Shown here: in pieces, positions 1 to 6,399 of the stretch
Numbering within the stretch: position 1 is the first letter of the stretch
Layout: every line of letters starts with the position of its first letter
Assembly (NCBI GenBank): GCA_905479515.1
Contig: CAJQMX010000240.1
Coordinates: forward strand, 1-7,099
Direction of reading: 5' to 3'
Length of the DNA stretch: 7,099 nucleotides
DNA from: an uncultured Parasphingopyxis sp.
GTDB lineage: Bacteria > Pseudomonadota > Alphaproteobacteria > Sphingomonadales > Sphingomonadaceae
Translations under genes and position numbers: made by a program
Notes under the pieces: model-generated
Told to the model about the DNA's origin: nothing
The model's input: the letters and a program-made list of their open reading frames with translations, nothing else
Database searches by the model: none

Positions 1-406
1 CAGGCAAAACGCGAAGTGGCACAACGACGCCCTTATCACGCAAACGAGTTTTTACGCTCTCACGCCCGCGCCCCTTGTGTGTTCTTATCTCGATCTCTGA
101 TTTTGTACCGCTGTCTAGAAAATACAGTTTGCCCCGTTCTCTGTGTTCTTTGGATGTTCCGACTTGCCACTACATTCGCGCTCATTGGGTTGCACTTCGA
201 TTTCAGAGCCGAATAAGCCTTAGTGTCTTCCATTCAAAAGACAGCGAATGGACCTAAGCTGCATACAGTTCTTACACGCCGTCGCATCGCCGCATTTCAC
301 TTACGGATACCCAAAGAACCAGAAAAGATGCTGCAATAGAAAGTTATTTAGCTGCTTTATACAGCCCCATCTCCAACCTTGCGGATCACAACAAAAATTC
401 CCTCTA
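1..406. other. Left-edge stretch without a convincing gene
   Basis: I see no well-supported gene here. It lies downstream of the minus-strand nuclease-ATPase gene, and I found no strong GC-rich hairpin followed by a T run that would serve as that gene's terminator. Short frames exist on both strands, but they lack ribosome binding sites and recognisable motifs. One minus-strand frame stays open for 56 codons from position 169 to the left edge, with a plausible residue mix (for example KLYFLDSGTKSEIEIR) but no ATG. It could be the remnant of a gene continuing to the left, or chance. Confidence 0.5.
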
Positions 407-2863
407 TCAACGTCGGATGTATTGTTGCTTCTCTGCGCTAGCTAGCACTCGTCGCTTTTCAATTAGGAACAAGGCAGATAACTTCTCGCCAAAAGTTTCT
501 CCTTCAGGGATTTTCAAATCGAAGATTTCCATCTCTCGCTGCTCTTCCTCAACGAGATATTTTAAAAATGCTTCGGCCCTACGCAGGCGAACACGTACTC
601 TATCGGTTCTTTTTTTGCCCGAAAACAACCTGTATTCTTCGTTAGCCAATCCAACTATGCTGTTACATGCCTCTTCATCAAAATAGTTGCAGTCGATGCA
701 GACAAGATCAAGATATGTGAAACTGAAAGCCAAATCTTTCAACATATAGATGCCGTAGTTCGTTACTCTTACGCGATCAACACTTTCATCGAAATAATCA
801 AGCCGATTGTTCGCCTCGATGAAGCCATGTCGCAAAAGAATATCTAGGCATAGATTGAAGTCAGAGACCATTCTGAATTTTTCTGAAAAATATGCGCGAA
901 GCTCGGCCATGGCGACAAATTCTGTAGAACCAGCACCAATACTTTTCGAAAGACGGCGCAGAATCCTAAGGCTTGTAAAGTGTGAGGATAGACGGCTATC
1001 TCTCGCCTGAAAGATATTGGGAATGTCACTAAGTTGTTCATCGTAAAAGTATCTCGACGGGATCATTACAGGTTTGATCACTTGGTGTATTTGAAAAACC
1101 CATCCCCCCGCATCTAACATTTCTTGTACATTCGTGTAGCCTGACAAGAGAAAAGAGCGAAACAAATCAAGAGTAAGGCGAATGTCACCATGCCCGCAAG
1201 CTGTAAGAAAGGTATTCAGCGGGGAATTTGGTTTTCTTATGCCATCGGCCACAATACGAAGATAGGAACAGCAGTCTGCGATCATGGCGTTATCGGTGAC
1301 GTAGGTCAATTCCCCTCTTCGGGCAGGATTTTCCAAAATATCGATAGTGTACTCAAGGCGCTTTAGAAAAACAGTTGATGGCTTTGGTGAACTCAAGTGA
1401 AAACCAGAGTTCTGAAATGCATCAAGTACCCCGTGAATCTTAGAATTGTGGAAGCGCTCCTCGCGCATCGAAATGATGGTTACACACGACAGGCTGCGAG
1501 CTATTTCTTGCGCCGTTGTGAAGCAGTAGTCTTGAATTTCACCGCCGTATTGATCCGTGTTGTCAATAACTACAATCACACCTTTTCCGTTTTCGATACA
1601 GCTTACGGCAAGGCGCTCTGCGCAGTATTTATGATCTCTTTTCCATTCCGACACTAAGTTATTTAGGCGATCATTGTACAACTCACCAGCTTTTGGGAGA
1701 CCTGATAATTCTTGCTTGGAAGCGATGGCGAAACGATCTTGGAAAAGATGGTTAAGCAGTGTGTCGCGTGAGGCGTTTAAGAGCTTTTCGGTATCAAGAT
1801 CTGAGACCAAGCGACGCCAAATCTCGGAATAGACCTTACTCTTTTCCTCCGGTACGTTCAGCAGATCGACAACGGCCGCAACTGAGTTTTCTTTCAGCCA
1901 TTTAGGTGGAGTATGCCGAAGAAGACGACGGATAAATGTCGACTTGCCTGCGCCTTTGCCACCAAAAAGAATTAGAACCTCTCCACCTCTGGCATTCTTG
2001 ATGTTTTTTGTTAGACGGCCACCAAATGCGCCACCTTTTCCCGTGTCATCTAACTGCTCCACACCATATTCTTCAAAATAAGGTGTAAGGGAATCTTTGA
2101 TGATTGATCGCATTCCACTCAAGACCTGCGCAAAGCCACGATCTGCCACGTAGCATCGATCCATTAGCTCGATTTGATGATCTTCGATGACGCCAAAGTT
2201 ACTCTTAGCAATTGGGCGTAACGTTGTCGCAAGCCGGTTCGAGGTGATGGGGTGGGAGTGTGCTGCAATACGATCTTTGGCGACGTAAACCTGTCGATCT
2301 TTCGGTGGTGCGCTCGCCAAGTGTGTCGAGAGCGACGAGTGTTCTGTTATGGCGATATAGGAAAAGATGTTCTTTGACTTGATCTCATCATCGATGAAAA
2401 ACTCTGGTCCACGGATCACAAGTGCCTTTAGCTGATCCCATCGCTTCCCTTTTTCAAAACACTTGAAGCACACCCACTCATTGCCGTTTGTTATCGCACC
2501 ATACTCGCAACCTGTATCCATGCAATATTCACGAACTTGCTTCATTACAGAACAGATAGTATCGTCCGTCAGGAGTGTTTTGATCGACATATAACAGTGA
2601 GTTTCGCCCTTCTTATGTGAAAAAGGTAAAGTGAACTGTTTGCCCGCTCTTTTGGCCTCCACAAAAAAAAGTAAGTCACCGTTGGGCTTGGTTAGGACAT
2701 AGTCCGCAAACCCTGGCGCAATGTAATCCTCAACTTTTGTCAAAGCTCTGGGCCAAGCGAGGATGTCGTGCAAGACTGTGTCAATCACTTCGTGACGAGT
2801 CTGGGCCTCGTTTGCGTCGCAATCAGTAAGTTTTCTACAAAGCTCTTTAAGGTTTTTTGTCAT
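407..2863 (-). CDS. HsdR-like nuclease fused to P-loop NTPase (candidate defence protein)
   Basis: This 818-residue cytoplasmic protein appears to join a DNA-cleaving domain to an ATP-driven switch. Residues about 15-155 resemble the N-terminal nuclease domain of type I restriction R subunits. They show NEAQTRHEVID at 18-28, ADY with D54, VEAK with E69 and K71 (the D...ExK catalytic pattern), and a following YGAITNGNEW segment at 121-130 typical of that fold. A Walker A motif GGKGAGKST lies at 301-309 and a Walker B-like VIVVIDNTDQ at 429-438. An ISMREERF segment at 464-471 has an arginine placed like a sensor residue in STAND/AAA-type ATPases. Residues about 640-700 look like a winged helix (LDILLRHGFIEANN). 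No helicase motifs follow the nuclease, so this is not a normal HsdR, and no hsdM or hsdS gene is nearby. No TPR or other repeat sensor is obvious. The ATG at 2861-2863 is preceded by only a weak GGTGA. The gene is divergent from the resolvase and stands alone, so a self-contained defence role is inferred, not shown. Confidence 0.85.
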   Translation of the reverse strand: MTKNLKELCRKLTDCDANEAQTRHEVIDTVLHDILAWPRALTKVEDYIAPGFADYVLTKPNGDLLFFVEAKRAGKQFTLPFSHKKGETHCYMSIKTLLTDDTICSVMKQVREYCMDTGCEYGAITNGNEWVCFKCFEKGKRWDQLKALVIRGPEFFIDDEIKSKNIFSYIAITEHSSLSTHLASAPPKDRQVYVAKDRIAAHSHPITSNRLATTLRPIAKSNFGVIEDHQIELMDRCYVADRGFAQVLSGMRSIIKDSLTPYFEEYGVEQLDDTGKGGAFGGRLTKNIKNARGGEVLILFGGKGAGKSTFIRRLLRHTPPKWLKENSVAAVVDLLNVPEEKSKVYSEIWRRLVSDLDTEKLLNASRDTLLNHLFQDRFAIASKQELSGLPKAGELYNDRLNNLVSEWKRDHKYCAERLAVSCIENGKGVIVVIDNTDQYGGEIQDYCFTTAQEIARSLSCVTIISMREERFHNSKIHGVLDAFQNSGFHLSSPKPSTVFLKRLEYTIDILENPARRGELTYVTDNAMIADCCSYLRIVADGIRKPNSPLNTFLTACGHGDIRLTLDLFRSFLLSGYTNVQEMLDAGGWVFQIHQVIKPVMIPSRYFYDEQLSDIPNIFQARDSRLSSHFTSLRILRRLSKSIGAGSTEFVAMAELRAYFSEKFRMVSDFNLCLDILLRHGFIEANNRLDYFDESVDRVRVTNYGIYMLKDLAFSFTYLDLVCIDCNYFDEEACNSIVGLANEEYRLFSGKKRTDRVRVRLRRAEAFLKYLVEEEQREMEIFDLKIPEGETFGEKLSALFLIEKRRVLASAEKQQYIRR

Positions 2864-3293
2864 AGTTCACCAATACGTGCGCGCGGGTAAGATTTTATTT
2901 AGACTTCTTGAAGATATTAGTCTCGTTACGAACTGAGCCAATCAAGCTGATCGCAGTGACATATGCAACCCAAAGAGTTGCTGTGGTCAGCACTCATTTG
3001 CCTTTATTGGATTGGTCTCCTTAAATCTAATTCAGGTAGCCAGTGCTGAGAGACGAGAGGGCGCAGTTGCTTTCATTGCTTACAAAGCAGCGGTTCGCCC
3101 AAAGCACGTTAGTCATTACGCTATGCCGCCGGAGCTAATGCCCGCATTCCGCAAACCCTTGCCAAGTGTCCGTCAGAGTATAGCCCCGCGAACGCCTCCA
3201 AAACTATCAATAGTACGTCCGTAAGGGTTGCGAATCATATACGGACACTGGTATCAAGGGACACAAGCCAAACGGACAAAGGGACGTCTTGAG
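2864..3293. other. Divergent intergenic region between nuclease-ATPase and resolvase
   Basis: This gap must hold the 5' regions of the minus-strand nuclease-ATPase and the plus-strand resolvase. On the minus strand an AT-rich stretch (about 2888-2900) could hold a -10 element for the ATPase, but I see no convincing paired -35. An 8-bp inverted repeat TCAGCACT (2987-2994) / AGTGCTGA (3042-3049) and a small GCAAC...GTTGC hairpin (2965-2981) are present. A 70-codon open frame at 3012-3224 starts with TTG, has no ribosome binding site and no recognisable motif, and I treat it as non-coding. Confidence 0.5.
3217..3286 (+). promoter_or_regulatory. GGAC-motif cluster and inverted repeat upstream of resolvase (possible res/operator site)
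   Basis: GTCCGTA at 3217-3223 and TACGGAC at 3240-3246 form a perfect 7-bp inverted repeat with a 16-nt spacer. Same-orientation GGAC motifs follow at 3243, 3259, 3274 and 3282, the first three 15-16 bp apart. Serine resolvases usually bind several short sites just upstream of their own gene, which then serve both as recombination site and as operator. The position fits that role, but the motif match to any known res site was not tested. Confidence 0.3.
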
Positions 3294-3986
3294 ATGACAC
3301 CGACAGCAAAGACAGTGCTTTACGTTCGAGTAAGCACAGCAGAACAAACGAGCGCCCACCAGCTAGAGCAAGCACGTGGTGCAGGCTATCAGATCGCAGA
3401 TGATAACGTGATAACAGATCACGGCGTGTCAGGTGTCACTACACGCCTACAGGATCGCGACCAAGGCAAACGCTTGTACGATCTTCTACAGGCAGGGGAT
3501 ACGCTACTAGTTCGTTGGGTAGACAGACTTGGTCGCAATTATGATGATGTGAAAGACGCGATTGAGACGTTCAACAAAAAGGGTGTCACCGTTCGGACCA
3601 TTATTAACAACATGACGTTTCAGTCCGACTATGACTTAGCGGGCGATGATACAGGCAAAGCCGTTCGCAACGCCTTGCTTGGCTTCATGGCGGCAATGGC
3701 GAGTGCAGATACGAAGGCCAAAACAGAGGCGCGGCAAGCGGGTATCAAACACGCGAAAGAGGGGCTAGACGCAGACCGCAAGTATCGCGGTAAGAAGCCA
3801 TCCTACACGCGGCAAACATTTGACTTGATTCAAGATATGCTAGGGCAGACCCGTACAGTAACAGCGATTGCCAAGGAATGCGGTGTGTCGCGTCAGACTG
3901 TCATACGTATCCGAACAGACCCGTCCGCTGCAAGCGCAGCGTTAGACAAGTGGGGTATGGACAAGAAGGCAATTGAATCGGCCTGA
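3294..3986 (+). CDS. Serine recombinase, resolvase/invertase family
   Basis: This 230-residue protein is a small serine recombinase that would bind paired DNA sites, cut both strands through a phosphoserine link and rejoin them after subunit rotation. The N-terminal motif VLYVRVST (8-15) holds the nucleophile S14 and R12. The LVRWVDRLGR block (72-81) holds D77, R78 and R81, matching the catalytic arginines of the gamma-delta/Hin type. The long helix region TKAKTEARQAGIKHAKEG (140-157) fits the dimer-interface helix, and a C-terminal helix-turn-helix TAIAKECGVSRQTVIRI (190-206) is the DNA-binding part. Length and order are normal for the resolvase/invertase class and much shorter than large serine integrases. 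A TTG 22 codons upstream (3228) is in frame, but the ATG at 3294 directly precedes the conserved domain and has a modest GGGA 9-12 nt upstream, so I prefer it. No partner transposase is visible, so it may be a plasmid- or island-type resolvase or an orphan invertase. Confidence 0.92.
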   Translation: MTPTAKTVLYVRVSTAEQTSAHQLEQARGAGYQIADDNVITDHGVSGVTTRLQDRDQGKRLYDLLQAGDTLLVRWVDRLGRNYDDVKDAIETFNKKGVTVRTIINNMTFQSDYDLAGDDTGKAVRNALLGFMAAMASADTKAKTEARQAGIKHAKEGLDADRKYRGKKPSYTRQTFDLIQDMLGQTRTVTAIAKECGVSRQTVIRIRTDPSAASAALDKWGMDKKAIESA

Positions 3987-4027
3987 ATCGTTGGCTGTAA
4001 TCGCTTACGGCGACACATCACCAAATC

Positions 4028-4044
4028 ATCCCGCTACGCGGGCA
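4028..4044 (+). repeat. GC-rich hairpin, left copy of 17-bp inverted repeat
   Basis: CCCGC-TAC-GCGGG (4030-4042) is a hairpin in its own right. The 17-bp block ATCCCGCTACGCGGGCA is the exact reverse complement of the block at 4209-4225. There is no T run after it, so it is not an obvious intrinsic terminator for the resolvase gene that ends 41 bp earlier. Confidence 0.7.
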
Positions 4045-4064
4045 GACCCAAGGAAGCTATACCT

Positions 4065-4127
4065 ATGCTCCGATTTTCTGACGCTATAATATTATACCTC
4101 CTGATCACGCTGCTAAGGTATTTCTAA
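4065..4127 (+). CDS. Possible 20-residue hydrophobic peptide
   Basis: An ATG at 4065 opens a 20-codon frame encoding MLRFSDAIILYLLITLLRYF, ending in TAA at 4125-4127. An AGGAAG Shine-Dalgarno-like sequence at 4051-4056 sits 8 nt upstream, a better ribosome binding site than those of the large genes here. The peptide is almost one continuous hydrophobic helix and could span the inner membrane, as small type I toxins and similar stress peptides do. The hairpin at 4030-4042 lies just ahead of the ribosome binding site. The frame is so short that chance remains a real possibility, and no antisense RNA gene has been demonstrated. Confidence 0.25.
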   Translation: MLRFSDAIILYLLITLLRYF

Positions 4128-4208
4128 GGCTATCAGGCTTTCCCAACTTACTGAGGTTGGTTGCTTGGAATGTTGACGGCGTGGCAGCTTCGGAATGGTG
4201 GTGAGGTG

Positions 4209-4225
4209 TGCCCGCGTAGCGGGAT
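4209..4225 (-). repeat. GC-rich hairpin, right copy of 17-bp inverted repeat
   Basis: TGCCCGCGTAGCGGGAT matches the block at 4028-4044 perfectly in reverse complement, so the two bracket a 198-bp segment. The core CCCGC-GTA-GCGGG is itself a hairpin. Flanking bases show no target duplication, so a classic MITE is not supported. Confidence 0.7.
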
Positions 4226-4244
4226 AGACAAGGGAGAGTCTCCT
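4211..4244 (+). repeat. Tandem two-hairpin motif
   Basis: The GC-rich stem (4211-4223) is followed 7 nt later by a second stem, GGAG-AGT-CTCC (4233-4243), extendable by a G-T pair. The arrangement of a GC stem, then AGAC-AAGG and a CCT-closed element, followed by TCGATTT or CCGATTT, parallels the sequence starting at 4030 in direct orientation. It could be a structured RNA element or a dispersed palindromic repeat. Confidence 0.4.
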
Positions 4245-4294
4245 GAGGTTCGATTTAATTGAAGTGCAATTTATCATTATATATCAATATTTTG

Positions 4295-4321
4295 CTGGGA
4301 CCCAGAAGGGCTATACCCCTT
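4295..4321 (+). repeat. Tandem two-hairpin motif, third related copy
   Basis: CTGG-GAC-CCAG (4295-4305, with an inner G-C pair disregarded) is followed immediately by AAGGG-CTATAC-CCCTT (4306-4321), a perfect 5-bp stem with a 6-nt loop. It shares GCTATACC with the element near 4056-4063 and the stem-then-AAGG layout with both elements upstream. Confidence 0.4.
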
Positions 4322-4611
4322 GACTCAGGCGAGCGCGTGGTCGCTGTGAGGAGCTCTGGCATTAGAAAAAGCAATCACAACCGCCCCGCAAATTTTTTCA
4401 AAAAAAATTCCCAGATTGTAATCTCGTCGATGCCAAGCGGGCGTTCAATATCTGCCTTGCGTCCCTGTAATATGCTGACAAAGCGTGAATTCGCTGCAGT
4501 CGCGTAAAGGCTAAACTTTGGACGAAAGCATCGACAGCAGGGCGGAAAGCTGACCTTCGCTGCGCCATGCACCAAGATCAAACATTCTTGACTATAACCC
4601 ACGGACACCCG

Positions 4612-4635
4612 TGTTTTCTAACGTGTTAGAAAACA
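4612..4635. promoter_or_regulatory. Perfect palindrome, probable operator for the downstream operon
   Basis: The arms TGTTTTCTAAC (4612-4622) and GTTAGAAAACA (4625-4635) are perfect reverse complements separated by only GT. Such a near-continuous palindrome is typical of a binding site for a dimeric repressor. It lies 119 bp ahead of the start at 4755. A weak promoter-like pair, TTTACA (4642-4647) and CATAGG about 16 bp further on, starts 6 bp after it. As RNA it would also be a stable stem with an impossibly short loop unless inner pairs open, and no T run follows, so a DNA operator is the better reading. No regulator gene is seen in the window. Confidence 0.45.
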
Positions 4636-4754
4636 TCTGAGTTTACAAACAAGTTCATCATAGCATAGGTGTCTAAAGCAACTGCAAGTTGCTGGTTCCA
4701 AACCAAGCAAGTAAGACTTCGAACAAGCTAAGATATTAATGCATTGGGTTTTTC

Positions 4755-5885
4755 ATGTCTGACGGTCTCGACAAAGAAGGGCAGGAATTCTTTGGATCGC
4801 TACGATTTATTGGAACGCGTTTTGGGTCTGCTAACCTACCCGTGGATCTGCTTGAAAATGTAAAGGCTTATCAAGACGTACTACTCGCGTTAGCGGAAGA
4901 TATCTGGCGTGAGAGAAACCCTGATAGCACGCGGTTACCTCAGAATTTCCGAAAAAAACTTTCACTTTCATTTTCCCATATCGAAGACGGCAGCGCCGAT
5001 GCAGTCTTGAAGAGTGACCCTTCTGTGTACGATAGCTTTCTTACCGATGAGTTTTCCCTAAATTACATGGCATTAGCGCAAACTCAATTTCTAAAAATTT
5101 CAAAAGCAGCCAACCAAAACCAACCGATTTCAGGTTTAAACAGTTCGATCAAAAAGCCACTTTTGAAGCTAATCTCCAATTTCAGGGAAGATGAAAGCCT
5201 CGAAGTGAAGTCACGGACTGGCAAAGATCAAAATAACCCGTCGGTGCGATATTCCAAAAAAACCATGTTAGCTCTCAGCGACGCGGTCATAGGCCCACAA
5301 ATCAAACCAGTTCTTGGGATGGGCATAGTCAGGGCAATACTCGATCATTCGGAGCAGATTGAAGTCCTTTCTGAGCATGGAATCTTTAAGCTACCAGTTC
5401 CTAGCGAACAATTGCGTGACGACCGTTTTCCAATTGCTGCATTCGTTGAATTTGAAATTCAGGCAAGCGTCTTAAGCACTGGTCAGGTATCAAAGGTTTT
5501 GGATACGGGTGCAATCAAAAGAATTTCCAGTAATAGAGAACATACGCGCTTCCTTGAACGGCTGATAGTGCTAACTGGCCTCAAGGACAATTGGAAGGAT
5601 GGGTTGGGGAAGAGCATTGGCGTTAAGGCGGCGCGGTATTGTAATGACTTGTCAGGATTTATTTGTGGAATCTATTCTAATGTTGCGCTTTTTCCTGAGC
5701 TCGATGGAAGCATAAAGATTGAGTTCGAAAGCAATGGCCATGAAGTGACCGTGATATGTAAAGACGACTATATTCAGCTCGAGGTATTCGATGATAGCGA
5801 CAATGACCCAACAGAGAAAACCTTCTTTGGGATAAGTCCTAAGTTATTGAATGATCTGTCGAATTTAGAAGGCTTCAAAAATTGA
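4755..5885 (+). CDS. Conserved protein of unknown function, first gene of two-gene operon
   Basis: This 376-residue soluble protein has no signal peptide or membrane segment, and I cannot assign a function. Three parts can be seen. An N-terminal part of about 115 residues contains YQDVLLALAEDIWRERNP (39-56) and a FSHIEDGSAD segment (73-82). A middle region (about 180-258) is rich in predicted beta strands. A C-terminal part has LKDNWKDGLGKS (276-287), a helix, and PELDGSIKIEF (314-324) followed by strands. The W-x-DG-x-G and P-x-x-DG-x-I-x-x-E pattern recalls a widespread uncharacterised family with WxDGxGxxP and P...GGxxxEW signatures, often encoded next to a small protein like the one that follows here; this is from memory, not a search. 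The ATG at 4755 has only a poor ribosome binding site. An overlapping seven-codon frame (ATG 4739, stop 4760-4762) might couple initiation. The gene overlaps its downstream partner by 4 nt. Confidence 0.85.
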   Translation: MSDGLDKEGQEFFGSLRFIGTRFGSANLPVDLLENVKAYQDVLLALAEDIWRERNPDSTRLPQNFRKKLSLSFSHIEDGSADAVLKSDPSVYDSFLTDEFSLNYMALAQTQFLKISKAANQNQPISGLNSSIKKPLLKLISNFREDESLEVKSRTGKDQNNPSVRYSKKTMLALSDAVIGPQIKPVLGMGIVRAILDHSEQIEVLSEHGIFKLPVPSEQLRDDRFPIAAFVEFEIQASVLSTGQVSKVLDTGAIKRISSNREHTRFLERLIVLTGLKDNWKDGLGKSIGVKAARYCNDLSGFICGIYSNVALFPELDGSIKIEFESNGHEVTVICKDDYIQLEVFDDSDNDPTEKTFFGISPKLLNDLSNLEGFKN

Positions 5886-6265
5886 CTTCAGAAACGATGC
5901 CCTCAGAAGAAGAGCTACTACGTAATATTCATCCAATCGATTTTGACAATGGGCGAATAAATAGTAGTGCCTTCAATCCTTCGGCGGCACATGACTTCAT
6001 GCTAAGCGTCGATCAATCATCACTTTCCGCACCGGCTGAATCTTATGATCGCCATATAGCTAACAATTTGGAGTCTATTGGAGTTTTCTCTGTCCTTAAA
6101 AATGATTTTTCTGAAGAATCCATACCAACAAAGCGAGATCCTATAGACGAAAATCCAGCTCATGCACTCGCTGATTTCAACTCGCACGGCGTGACACAAA
6201 GAAAGAAGAAGGCAAGACGTTTGGCCGTTAAGGCTGTAAAATATGGTATCAAATATCAACCGTAG
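5882..6265 (+). CDS. Small conserved protein of unknown function, partner of the upstream gene
   Basis: This 127-residue soluble protein starts inside the stop region of the 376-residue gene. TTG at 5882-5884 overlaps TGA at 5883-5885. An AGAAGG ribosome binding site at 5867-5872 is 9 nt from this TTG, which supports it over the in-frame ATG at 5897. The overlap implies translational coupling and roughly matched production of both proteins. Visible blocks are RNIHP (14-18), NGRINSSAFNPS (23-34), MLSVDQSSLSAP (40-51), IGVFSV (66-71) and NPAHALADF (91-99), then a basic tail RKKKARRLAVKAVKYG (107-122). I recognise this block order (IHP, GR.xSxAF.P, LSVD, HA..DF) from a common hypothetical-protein family whose members sit beside the upstream gene type. 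The molecular role is unknown. The lysine- and arginine-rich tail could contact nucleic acid, but that is only inference. Confidence 0.85.
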   Translation: MTSETMPSEEELLRNIHPIDFDNGRINSSAFNPSAAHDFMLSVDQSSLSAPAESYDRHIANNLESIGVFSVLKNDFSEESIPTKRDPIDENPAHALADFNSHGVTQRKKKARRLAVKAVKYGIKYQP

Positions 6266-6346
6266 CAGGTCTATTTTGAAAGCTCATGGGCTGTCGCTAC
6301 AGACGTAGCCTAACCGCAATAGGGTTGGATAATAAAAGCTGCGGGC

Positions 6347-6375
6347 TTGAATTTACGCTGTATGCTGCATCAAAT
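6347..6375 (+). promoter_or_regulatory. Possible sigma-70-type promoter for the HEPN-like gene
   Basis: TTGAAT (6347-6352) and TCAAAT (6370-6375) are separated by 17 bp, each matching four of six consensus bases. They lie about 25 bp ahead of the preferred start at 6400. This suggests the gene can be transcribed separately from the operon that ends 134 bp upstream. Confidence 0.3.
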
Positions 6376-6399
6376 AATCAGAAGCATAGGAAGTGTGAT

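Larger units (their letters stand above)
3987..4754. other. Long structured intergenic region
   Basis: About 770 bp lie between the resolvase and the two-gene operon without a convincing ordinary gene. The stretch is rich in hairpins and repeats, listed separately: two mutually inverted GC-rich hairpins, a third tandem-hairpin motif, a micro-ORF and a strong palindrome. Open frames at 4259-4507 (plus) and 4375-4608 (minus) overlap each other and lack ribosome binding sites and motifs. A run of T then A at 4391-4409 is not preceded by a GC-rich stem and so is not a standard terminator. Confidence 0.6.

Noticed and set aside
407..2863. Type I restriction R subunit (hsdR) annotation for the large minus-strand gene
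   Set aside because: Only the N-terminal nuclease domain fits. The single P-loop region has a DNTDQ Walker B of STAND/AAA type instead of DEAD/DEAH helicase motifs, and no hsdM or hsdS is present.
3012..3224. 70-codon plus-strand frame with TTG start before the resolvase
   Set aside because: It has no ribosome binding site and no recognisable motif, its composition is unlike the neighbouring genes, and it lies in the likely regulatory gap.
3228..3293. TTG-initiated N-terminal extension of the resolvase
   Set aside because: The extension has no conserved content and overlaps the inverted repeat and GGAC motifs. The ATG at 3294 starts right at the conserved resolvase domain.
4391..4409. T-run/A-run inverted repeat resembling a terminator
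   Set aside because: There is no GC-rich stem beside it on either strand, so it does not match an intrinsic terminator.
4259..4608. Overlapping open frames on both strands (4259-4507 plus, 4375-4608 minus)
   Set aside because: They have no ribosome binding sites, no domain-like pattern and low-complexity stretches from an A/T run, so neither is a convincing gene.
3987..4754. CRISPR array or retron RNA in the long gap
   Set aside because: There are no regularly spaced identical repeats, and no cas or reverse transcriptase gene is in the window.
6296..6309. GCTAC-AGAC-GTAGC hairpin after the two-gene operon as terminator
   Set aside because: The stem is only 5 bp and no T run follows, so termination there is not supported.
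6286..6399. Upstream ATG at 6286 as start of the HEPN-like gene
   Set aside because: It lacks a ribosome binding site, and the extra 38 residues show no conserved look. The ATG at 6400 has AGGAAG at proper spacing and lies behind a promoter-like pair.
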